NCBI GenBank assembly: GCA_001793235.1
Contig: MGHM01000002.1
Location: forward strand, 1-40,916
Source: Candidatus Woesebacteria bacterium RIFCSPLOWO2_01_FULL_44_24b
Lineage (GTDB): Bacteria > Patescibacteriota > Microgenomatia > UBA8517
DNA length: 40,916 nt
Reading direction: 5' to 3'
Made by a program: the position numbers and the translations under genes
Part shown: positions 23,651-30,800 of the stretch, piece after piece
Numbering within the stretch: the stretch's first letter is position 1
Layout of the letters: each line of letters opens with the position of its first letter
Notes under the pieces: model-generated
What the model was told of the DNA's origin: nothing
Database searches by the model: none
Seen by the model: the letters and a program-made list of their open reading frames with translations, nothing else

Positions 23651-23678
23651 GTATTAGTTTTGGAGTTAAAGGAAAATT

Positions 23679-23912
23679 TTATTTAACCCTTAATCTGTTG
23701 TCTGAATACTCAATTACTCCCTCAGAAAAAAGAAATCTTACAGTCTCGATCACCCGCTGTTGGACTTCCAGTCCGTCATAGTCGTAGACCACCGTCCGCA
23801 GGTCTATTGCTTTTTCTTCATCTGCAGTACTAATTCTTTTGACAATACCGGGGATTAGTGAGTTGCTGTTAAGTTCCTTGTCCGGAGGTAAATATCCGCT
23901 ACGTTCAAGCAT
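23679..23912 (-). CDS. Unknown 77-aa protein between fusA and tuf
   Basis: A 77-aa protein with no recognised domain. Residues 40-77 (VVYDYDGLEVQQRVIETVRFLFSEGVIEYSDNRLRVK) look like a helix followed by a beta hairpin, as in a small winged-helix unit, but this is only suggestive. It has its own promoter overlapping the fusA stop, with the -10 box 5 nt before the ATG. Its end lies 30 nt before the tuf -35 region. Confidence 0.55.
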   Translation of the reverse strand: MLERSGYLPPDKELNSNSLIPGIVKRISTADEEKAIDLRTVVYDYDGLEVQQRVIETVRFLFSEGVIEYSDNRLRVK

Positions 23913-23917
23913 GCGCC

Positions 23918-23946
23918 AATATATAGTTTTGTTAATAAGAAGTCAA
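23918..23946 (-). promoter_or_regulatory. Promoter of the 77-aa gene, leaderless
   Basis: TTGACT (23946-23941) and TATATT (23923-23918) are 17 nt apart on the minus strand; only 5 nt remain before the ATG at 23912. The -35 box touches the fusA stop codon. Confidence 0.65.
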
Positions 23947-26109
23947 TTAATTTGAAGTGCCACTTCTTTTGGCAATAATATTTTCAGTAATGTTTTTGGG
24001 CACTTCTTCGTAGTGGCTTGGCTCCATGTAAAAGGAGGCTCTGCCCTGGGAAATACTTCGCAAGGTTGTAGCATAGCCACTCATTTCACTTAAAGGTACG
24101 GTTGCATTTATCGCCGTATATATGCCTTTTTGTTCGGTTCCCGAAATTTGTGCGCGCTTACTGGAAAGGTCGCCAATGACATCCCCCATAAATTCCTCAG
24201 GGGTTGAGACCTCCACTTTCATGATGGGCTCCAAAAGCACCATATCGGCCTGTTTTGAAGCGGTTTCCAAAGCCATCGAGCCGGCGATTTTAAAGGCAAT
24301 CTCTGAGGAGTCCACGTCATGGTAACTTCCGTCATAAACCACAACCTTCATATCCACCATTGGGAAACCCGCGAGTATCCCTTTGTCCATTTTCTCTTTG
24401 ACTCCTTTTTCAATCGGCGAAATAAACTCGTTTGGAATAGCGGCACCTTTAATCTCGCTTTTGAATTCAAATCCCTCTCCACGGCCAAGAGGTTCAATGC
24501 GAAGCCAACAATGGCCATATTGCCCGCGGCCGCCGGTTTGGCGGATATATTTGCCCTCACCGTCGGCAATTTTTTTAATCGTTTCCTTGTATGCAACCTG
24601 CGGGGCACCGACCGAAGCCTCAACGCCAAACTCCCGCTTCATGCGGTCAACCAGAACCTCAAGCTGAAGCTCACCCATTCCCGAGATAATGGTTTGGCCG
24701 GTTTCTGGATTACTTTTAATCTTGAAAGTCGGGTCCTCGTCCGAAAGTTTATTTAGAGCCAAGCCCATTTTTTCCTGATCTGTTTTGGTAGCCGGCTCAA
24801 TGGCCAAAGAAATGACGGGCTCCGGAAACTCAATAGACTCAAGAAGTATCGGGTGCGCCGGATCACTTAGTGAGTCCCCAGTGCCGGTGTCGCGAATACC
24901 CACCACCGCCACAATTTCACCGGCATAAGCTTCGTCAATAAGCTCCCGCTGGTCGGCGTGCATTAAAACAAGTTTGCCAACCCGCTCGGTAATTTGCTTG
25001 CTTACGTTATAAATTTGCTGGCCGGCCTTAATTTTTCCTGAATAGATTCTGATATAGACAAGGCGGCCCACATGCGGGTCTGTGATAACTTTGAAACCAA
25101 GAGCCGCAAGTGGTTCTTCATTTGCAGTTTTTCTCTCCTCCTGGGCACCGGTTTTAGGGTTAATACCCTTAACGGACGGAACATCTATCGGCGAGGGGAG
25201 GTACTCAACAACTCCATCCAAAAGAAGCTGAACGGTTGCAGTTCTATTATCCCCACCAAAAATCGGGAAAAATTTGACTGCCACAACCCCAGCCCTGATT
25301 GCTTTTTTAATGTCTGCCTCAGTTAATTCCGTACCCTCCAGATATTTGGTCAAGACTTCATCGTCAAACTCGGCCACTTTTTCAATTAATTCCTCGCGAT
25401 ATTTTTTGGCCGACTCAAGCATGTCAGCCGGAATCTCTTCCTCGGTTAGCTTGTTGTCGGTTATTTCTTTATAGGTATAAGCTTTCATGCGCAAGAGGTC
25501 CACCACTCCCCGATGGGCATGCTCCTGGCCAACGGGGATAGTAACCGGGTGAGCATTTGCGCCGAGCCTGTCGTGAATTGACTTAATACTGTCTTCAAAA
25601 TTGGCGCCAATAAGATTTAGTTTATTAAGGACACAAATGCGGGGAACATTATAGCGGTCCGCCTGGCGCCACACGGTTTCAGACTGACTCTCAACACCGG
25701 TTCGCCCGTCAAAAACCATAAGGGCTCCATCTAAAACCCTGAGGCTTCTTTCAACTTCGGCAGTAAAGTCAATGTGGCCCGGAGTATCAATGATGTTGAC
25801 TCTATAATGACCGTTTTCTACAGAAGAGTCCGACTGCAAATCCCAGAAAGTGGTGATGGCAGCCGAGACTATTGTGATGCCGCGCTCACGCTCCTGCTCC
25901 ATCCAGTCGGTTGCAGTGGTGCCTTCATCAACCGAGCCAAGTTTGTAAGTCTTGCCGGTTTCAAACAAAATGCGCTCGGTGGTTGTAGTTTTGCCGGCGT
26001 CAATGTGCGCAATTATCCCGATATTTCGGATTTTTTCAAACGGGACCAGCCGGTCTTTGGTGATCGTGCTGATAATTGCTGATTTTTTCTTAGTTACTTG
26101 TGCTGCCAT
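23947..26109 (-). CDS. fusA: Elongation factor G with altered G4 motif
   Basis: A 720-aa EF-G, all five domains present and slightly longer than the usual 690-700 aa. G1 AHIDAGKTTTTER, switch I RERGITIVSAA, G3 DTPGHIDF are normal, but the guanine-recognition motif reads NKLN (in VLNKLNLIGANFED) instead of NKMD. The codon is AAT, read directly from the DNA. Domain IV tip GGRGQYGHCWLRIEP is normal. EF-G drives translocation and ribosome recycling. It has its own promoter and a leader of about 70 nt made largely of simple AT-rich words, without a Shine-Dalgarno. Confidence 0.97.
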   Translation of the reverse strand: MAAQVTKKKSAIISTITKDRLVPFEKIRNIGIIAHIDAGKTTTTERILFETGKTYKLGSVDEGTTATDWMEQERERGITIVSAAITTFWDLQSDSSVENGHYRVNIIDTPGHIDFTAEVERSLRVLDGALMVFDGRTGVESQSETVWRQADRYNVPRICVLNKLNLIGANFEDSIKSIHDRLGANAHPVTIPVGQEHAHRGVVDLLRMKAYTYKEITDNKLTEEEIPADMLESAKKYREELIEKVAEFDDEVLTKYLEGTELTEADIKKAIRAGVVAVKFFPIFGGDNRTATVQLLLDGVVEYLPSPIDVPSVKGINPKTGAQEERKTANEEPLAALGFKVITDPHVGRLVYIRIYSGKIKAGQQIYNVSKQITERVGKLVLMHADQRELIDEAYAGEIVAVVGIRDTGTGDSLSDPAHPILLESIEFPEPVISLAIEPATKTDQEKMGLALNKLSDEDPTFKIKSNPETGQTIISGMGELQLEVLVDRMKREFGVEASVGAPQVAYKETIKKIADGEGKYIRQTGGRGQYGHCWLRIEPLGRGEGFEFKSEIKGAAIPNEFISPIEKGVKEKMDKGILAGFPMVDMKVVVYDGSYHDVDSSEIAFKIAGSMALETASKQADMVLLEPIMKVEVSTPEEFMGDVIGDLSSKRAQISGTEQKGIYTAINATVPLSEMSGYATTLRSISQGRASFYMEPSHYEEVPKNITENIIAKRSGTSN

Positions 26110-26150
26110 ATTTAGTTATGAGTAATTAGTTCTTAGTTAGTTAGACCAAG
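26110..26150 (-). repeat. AT-rich degenerate words in the fusA leader
   Basis: AACTAA, GAACTAATTA, CATAACTAA-type words follow one another directly before the ATG, and no SD is present. Similar to low-complexity intergenic DNA of CPR genomes. Confidence 0.4.
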
Positions 26151-26161
26151 AGGCAAAATAA

Positions 26162-26180
26162 AATCACGCCTCGCGTGATT
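26162..26180. repeat. 8-bp inverted repeat at the fusA transcription start
   Basis: AATCACGC-CTC-GCGTGATT. On the minus strand it is followed by TTTATTTT and would look like a terminator, but the predicted fusA start (about 26178) lies inside it, so it may rather be an operator between the two divergent promoters. Confidence 0.45.
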
Positions 26181-26184
26181 CACA

Positions 26185-26213
26185 ATTGTACCAAGCAACC
26201 GTGCTAAAATCAA
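26185..26213 (-). promoter_or_regulatory. fusA promoter
   Basis: TTGATT (26213-26208) and TACAAT (26190-26185) are 17 nt apart on the minus strand, with TGG before the -10. It overlaps the divergent promoter of the plus-strand pair. Confidence 0.6.
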
Positions 26214-26217
26214 TAAG
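26202..26217 (+). promoter_or_regulatory. Extended -10 promoter of the toxin-antitoxin-like pair, leaderless
   Basis: TGC-TAAAAT (-10 at 26205-26210), then 7 nt to the TTG start at 26218. The same stretch TAAAATCAATAA occurs 6-7 nt before the start of the 38-aa gene at 26736. Confidence 0.5.
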
Positions 26218-26499
26218 TTGAAAATTATTTACAGGCCTCATTTAAAGCGAAGGTTAAAAGAAAGAAAGTTTCCTGACGATTATCCTCACAAGATATACAA
26301 AGAGGCAAAATTCAGGTTTTTTGATACTCAAACCAAACACCATATTGCTATTGCTAAAATGGAATATGCAGATAAGTTGAGAAACTTGTCGATCAGCTAT
26401 GATAAAATAGGTAACAAAATAGAAATCATTACAATTCATCCAATTTCGGATGAAGATATAAAAAGTAGAATAAAATCAAAAAGATGGCAGAAAAAATAA
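26218..26499 (+). CDS. Putative toxin, DUF4258/RelE-like small basic protein
   Basis: A 93-aa very basic protein starting with TTG: YRPHLKRRLKERKFPDDYPHKIYKEAKFRFFD, then HHIAIAKM and a strand KIEIITIHPISDEDIKSRIKSKRW. The N-terminal H..RR..ER pattern and the final strand-helix resemble DUF4258-type and RelE-like proteins. It overlaps a DUF2283 gene by 16 nt; DUF4258 and DUF2283 genes are commonly paired as a suspected toxin-antitoxin system. RNase activity is inference only. Confidence 0.55.
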   Translation: MKIIYRPHLKRRLKERKFPDDYPHKIYKEAKFRFFDTQTKHHIAIAKMEYADKLRNLSISYDKIGNKIEIITIHPISDEDIKSRIKSKRWQKK

Positions 26500-26714
26500 A
26501 AAGAGAAAAGGTATATTACGACAAAAAAAGCGATGCTTTATGGATGTTTGTCCAGAAAGGTATTGAATATGAATCCAAAGAAATTTCTCCCGGGGTAAAC
26601 GTGGAGCTGGGAGAAAATGGGGAGTTATTGGGAATAGAAATACTTAATGCCTCGAAAATTTTAGGGGGGAAGATTAGCAATAAAAAAGAGTCTTACTCTC
26701 CCGCTTCGATCTGA
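26484..26714 (+). CDS. DUF2283-family protein (probable antitoxin)
   Basis: A 76-aa protein with the DUF2283 pattern: VYYDKKSDALWMFVQKGIEYESKEISPGVNVELGENGELLGIEILNASKIL. The ATG lies 16 nt inside the preceding gene, so the pair is translationally coupled. In such pairs DUF2283 is usually taken to be the antitoxin. The C-terminal tail after residue 62 (SNKKESYSPASI) is disordered. Confidence 0.75.
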   Translation: MAEKIKREKVYYDKKSDALWMFVQKGIEYESKEISPGVNVELGENGELLGIEILNASKILGGKISNKKESYSPASI

Positions 26715-26720
26715 GCGTTG

Positions 26721-26735
26721 TGTTAAAATCAATAA
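26721..26735 (+). promoter_or_regulatory. Extended -10 promoter of the 38-aa gene, leaderless
   Basis: TGT-TAAAAT (-10 at 26724-26729) and CAATAA, then ATG at 26736. Predicted transcription start falls on the start codon. Confidence 0.5.
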
Positions 26736-26852
26736 ATGCTAACTTGGATGTTGTATGTTACGAACGATCCCTTTACAAATTTAGTTGCCTTTGCTGGGTT
26801 CATAATAATCATCTATTACTTAGTAAAGTTCTTTAGGAGAAACAAAAAGTAG
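26736..26852 (+). CDS. 38-aa single-pass membrane peptide
   Basis: A small ORF starting MLTWMLYVTNDPFTNLVAFA and continuing as a hydrophobic run (NLVAFAGFIIIIYYLV, residues 15-30) and a basic tail KFFRRNKK. The layout predicts a single membrane helix with the C-terminus in the cytoplasm. It has its own -10 box exactly at leaderless distance and the same start context as the toxin-like gene. It may be a type I toxin-like or accessory membrane peptide; there is no homology evidence. Confidence 0.5.
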   Translation: MLTWMLYVTNDPFTNLVAFAGFIIIIYYLVKFFRRNKK

Positions 26853-26874
26853 TGCCCGAGTTTGAGGATTTAGA

Positions 26875-27354
26875 TTACCAACGAAAATGACTAAATGCAC
26901 GATTGGCTTCTGCGACCCGCTCCATGTCAGTCTTTTTCTTGACTGCGCCGCCTTCTTCTTTTACTGCCTCCAAAATTTCTGCAGCAAGTTTGTCCGCAAA
27001 AGTATGAAACTCGCTGTTTGACCGCGTGCGTGCCGCTTCCACCATCCAGCGAATTGCCAAAGCATCCTGGCGAGCACCCCGTACCGGCATTGGTACTTGG
27101 TAAGCCGCGCCCCCGACACGTCTGGGCCGCACTTCCATCGAAGGCCTGATGTTGGCCAGTGCCTGATGAAACTGGGCCAGTGGATCACCACTGCTTTTTT
27201 CTTTTACAATATCGAACGCCCCATAAACCTGTTTTTGGGCCACTGACTTTTTGCCATCGCGCATTGCCCGGTTAATAAGCTTTGCCACCATTAAATCCCC
27301 ATATAATGGGTCTTTTTTTGTTTTTCTTATTCTGGCTTGTCCTCTTCTTGGCAT
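26875..27354 (-). CDS. rpsG: 30S ribosomal protein uS7
   Basis: A 159-aa uS7 (MPRRGQARIRKTKKDPLYGDLMVAKLINRAMRDGKKSVAQKQVYGAFDIV ... VRPRRVGGAAYQVPMPVRGARQDALAIRWMVEAAR ... RAFSHFRW). Primary assembly protein of the 30S head. It ends at FRW without the longer C-terminal tail of some bacteria. Preceded by a 49-nt AT-rich leader without SD. Confidence 0.97.
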   Translation of the reverse strand: MPRRGQARIRKTKKDPLYGDLMVAKLINRAMRDGKKSVAQKQVYGAFDIVKEKSSGDPLAQFHQALANIRPSMEVRPRRVGGAAYQVPMPVRGARQDALAIRWMVEAARTRSNSEFHTFADKLAAEILEAVKEEGGAVKKKTDMERVAEANRAFSHFRW

Positions 27355-27403
27355 ATTGCTAATTTTTAATTTTTATTTCTTAATTTTTAAAATTTCAAAT
27401 TCT
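27355..27403 (-). repeat. AT-rich simple-word spacer between rpsL and rpsG
   Basis: Words of the type AAAAATTAA, AATAAAAATTAAAAATTAG precede rpsG directly. No SD and no promoter were seen. Confidence 0.35.
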
Positions 27404-27868
27404 TCATGCTGCTGCAGGCTCGGCTGCAGGTGCTCCCGCAGCGGTAACTGTTCTTACCATACCACCGCTCTTGGCTCCATAACGTGAGCGGGAAGTTTTC
27501 CTTCCGACAACTCCGCCTGTGTCAAGTTTGCCTCGAACTACTTGGTATCTTACTCCTGATAAATCCTTAACGCGGCCGGCACGCACCAAAACAACCGAGT
27601 GCTCGGCGAGCTCATGGCCCTCACCCGGTATATAAGCCGTTATTTCCTGTTTATTTGAAAGCCTGACCCTCGCGACTTTTCGAAGTGCTGAATTTGGTTT
27701 TCTTGGTGTCATGGTTCTAACTGCCAAAACCACCCCACGCTTAAATGGCGCGTGAAGTATCTTAAACCTTCTGTCTTTAGCGCTAAACCAGCGCTTCAAA
27801 GCCGTTGCCTTGGCTTTTTTGTGCGTTGACTTGCGCCCTTTTCGAACTAGTTGTGATGCTGTTGGCAT
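27404..27868 (-). CDS. rpsL: 30S ribosomal protein uS12 with Arg at the streptomycin site
   Basis: A 154-aa uS12, lengthened by an insert of about 15 residues before FKRGVVLAV (also found in Firmicutes) and an Ala/Pro-rich tail ([13 protein letters not shown]). The decoding loop reads [11 protein letters not shown], with Arg where E. coli has K43 (counting Met), and the second loop [10 protein letters not shown], with Ser for P91. Both are well-known streptomycin-response positions. uS12 monitors codon-anticodon pairing. First gene after rpoBC in the operon (3-nt gap). Confidence 0.96.
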   Translation of the reverse strand: MPTASQLVRKGRKSTHKKAKATALKRWFSAKDRRFKILHAPFKRGVVLAVRTMTPRKPNSALRKVARVRLSNKQEITAYIPGEGHELAEHSVVLVRAGRVKDLSGVRYQVVRGKLDTGGVVGRKTSRSRYGAKSGGMVRTVTAAGAPAAEPAAA

Positions 27869-27871
27869 ATT

Positions 27872-30800
27872 TCAGGTATGCAGTCGTGCTCGCTCCTCAT
27901 CAACAGGAATGAGCCTGCCGATTATAACATTTTCTTTGAGTCCAAGTAGCTTATCCTTCTTGCCTATCAAGGCCGAGTTGGCCAAAATGTCCGTTGTTTG
28001 CTCGAAACTGGCCGCAGACAGCCATGAATTTGTATAAAGTGCACGTCTTGTGATTCCCAAAATTACTTGTCTTGCGCTCGCAGGCTCGCCGCCGGCGGCC
28101 AAAACCGCCTCATTTTCCTCTTCAAAGACTGCTTTTTCAACCAAGTCCCCGGGCAAAATCGAAGAGTCTCCGGCCGTGACCACTCGAACCTCGTCGCTAA
28201 TCTTTCGGACCATAACCTCAAAGTGTCTGTCGTCGATGGCAATACCCTGAGACTCATAAACCGCCTGAAGCTCCTGGACCAAATACTCCTGCGCAGCTTT
28301 CAAGCCCTTAATCTGCAGGATCTCTTTAATATCCAAAAATCCGCTGGCCAGTTGAGTCCCGGGGCCCACCAAGGACTTGTCCTCAACCAGGATTTTGCTG
28401 GTCTTTGGTATCACATATTCGCGCTCCTCGACCGGTTTCGTGTCCGAGGTAACTTTGACATTCCAGCCTTCCTCAAGTTCCTCGACCGTCACTTTTCCGG
28501 CAATATCAACAATCGGGGAAAGGGACTTCGGGACGCGTGCCTCAAAAAGCTCTTCAACTCGGGGCAGCCCTTGGGTCACGTCCACACCAACCACTCCCCC
28601 TGTGTGCTTAGTACGCATAGTAAGCTGAGTGCCCGGCTCGCCGATAGACTGGGCTGCAACCACCCCAACCGGCACGCCGATGTCAATAAGCTTTCTGGTC
28701 GACAAATCCCAGCCATAGCATTTCTTGCAAACTCCGTAGCGGGTCTTGCAAGTAAGAGGTGAGCGCACTTTCACTTCTTTTACATCCTCATTTTGAGTAA
28801 TCTCAAGAGCAATCAGATCACTCATCAACTCATTTTTCTTAACCAGAACTTTTTTCCCGGCTACCACGTCTTCCGCGGCAAAGCGGCCGTGAATTCGAGC
28901 AGGGAAGGCTTTGGTGCGCTCGTCCTTGGACATAACCAAGAACTCCTCAGTTCCACAGTCATCTTCCCGAACTAAGACATCATGGGCCACATCCACCAGT
29001 CTTCGAGTCAAATACCCAGCGTCAGCGGTTTTGAGAGCCGTATCGGTCAAGCCTTTCCTGGAACCGCGACCTGAGGCCACATATTCAAACACTGAAAGGC
29101 CTTCTCTAAAGTTACTCTTAACCGGCAACTCTACAACGTTACCCAAGGGGTCAATAACCAGTCCTCGCATACCGGCAAGCTGCTTAATCTGATCCCTCGA
29201 AGTGCGGCCCACCTTGGCATCTATGACAATTCTTACCGGACCATTGGGGTCGACCATTTCCCAGGTTCTGTCCGCAATAAGCTCGGTAGTTTCTATCCAA
29301 ATATCTTTGATGAGGCGTTTCTTTTCGTCGTTGGTTATAAGCCCCTGCGCAAAGTTTTGCTCAATCACGGCCGCGCGGGCATTGGCCGCCTCAATCATTT
29401 GCGGCTTCTCCGGGTGAACCTGAGCATCTGAAATCCCGAATGACAGACCCGACAGGGTGCCTCCCACAAAACCAATGTCTTTAATATCGTCTATCAGCTT
29501 AATCAGCTTCTCATGCTCCACTTCCATAAATGCCTTGTCTATGAGATCTTTAATTATTCCGGAGTGCACGTTTTCGTTGATAAAATTAAACTCCGGCGGT
29601 AAAATCTCATTAAAGAGAATGCGGCCAACTGTGGTGTCGACTATCTTTGAGCCAATGCGCACACTAATCTTTTGTCTTACCTTTATCTTGCCCTGTTGGT
29701 AAGCATGAATTGACTCCTGGGCACCTGCAAAAACCGTCTCGGATGCAGGAAGCGACTCATCGAGAGTGGTAAAGTAATAAACTCCCAAGGCAATTTCTTT
29801 AGATGCAGGAGCCGCCATTGGCGAGCCGTCGGCGGGCCTGAGCAAATTTTTGTCCGAAAGCATGAGCTCCCGTGCTTCCTGCTGAGCCATCTGGGAAAGC
29901 GGTAAATGAACCGCCATCTGGTCCCCGTCAAAGTCAGCGTTGAAACCTTTACACACTGCCGGATGAACACGAATGGCACTTCCTTCAATTAAAACAGGAT
30001 AGAAGGCCTGAATGCCAAGTTTGTGCAACGTCGGCGCACGGTTGAGAAGTATCGGATGATTCCTGGTAATTTCCTCCAAAATATCAAACACTTCCGGTGG
30101 TCGCCTCTCAAGCATGTTTTTGGCGGACTTCACGTTCGGGGCAATGCCGCGCTCAATCATTTCGCGAAGCACAAATGGCTTTGCCATTTCAAGCGCCATG
30201 TCTTTGGGCAAACCACACTGGGTGAGCTTAAGCTCGGGCCCGACAACTATTACAGAGCGCCCGGAATAGTCAACACGCTTACCCAAAAGGTTCTGGCGGA
30301 AGCGGCCCTGTTTGCCTTTAAGCATATCTGAGAGTGACCTCAAAGGCTGCCTGCCGCGGCCGCGCCTTGTAGCTTTTCTCTGCGAGGCGTCGATCAAGGA
30401 ATCGACCGACTCCTGGAGCATCCTCTTTTCGTTTCGTAGGATTATCTCCGGTGCTCCAAGCCCGATTAAGTGCTTCAAGCGGTTATTGCGGTTTATCACC
30501 CTCCTATATAAATCATTCAAATCACTTGTGGCAAAACGCCCGCCTGAAAGCTGAACCATTGGCCGCAAATCAGGAGGAAGCACGGGAAGCACTCTTAAGA
30601 CCATCCAAGAAGGAGAAGTTTTGGCGCCCCTCATTCCGTCAATAATCTTAAGCCTCTTGGTAAGCTTCAAATATCTTGCACCCTTGCCCTTAACTTCATC
30701 TATGTCTGTTCTGATTTCTTTTGCCGCCTTGTCCAAATCGAGCTTATCCAAGGCCTCGAGTAAGGCTTCCGCTCCCATCTTAACCTCAGCAAAGTCATTA

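Noticed and set aside
26162..26180. Ordinary terminator upstream of fusA
   Set aside because: The predicted fusA transcription start lies within the stem, so a simple terminator reading conflicts with the promoter; kept as an inverted repeat.
28067..28762. 231-codon open frame on the plus strand opposite rpoBC
   Set aside because: Antisense shadow of the conserved rpoBC frame; composition is not protein-like and there is no promoter or SD.
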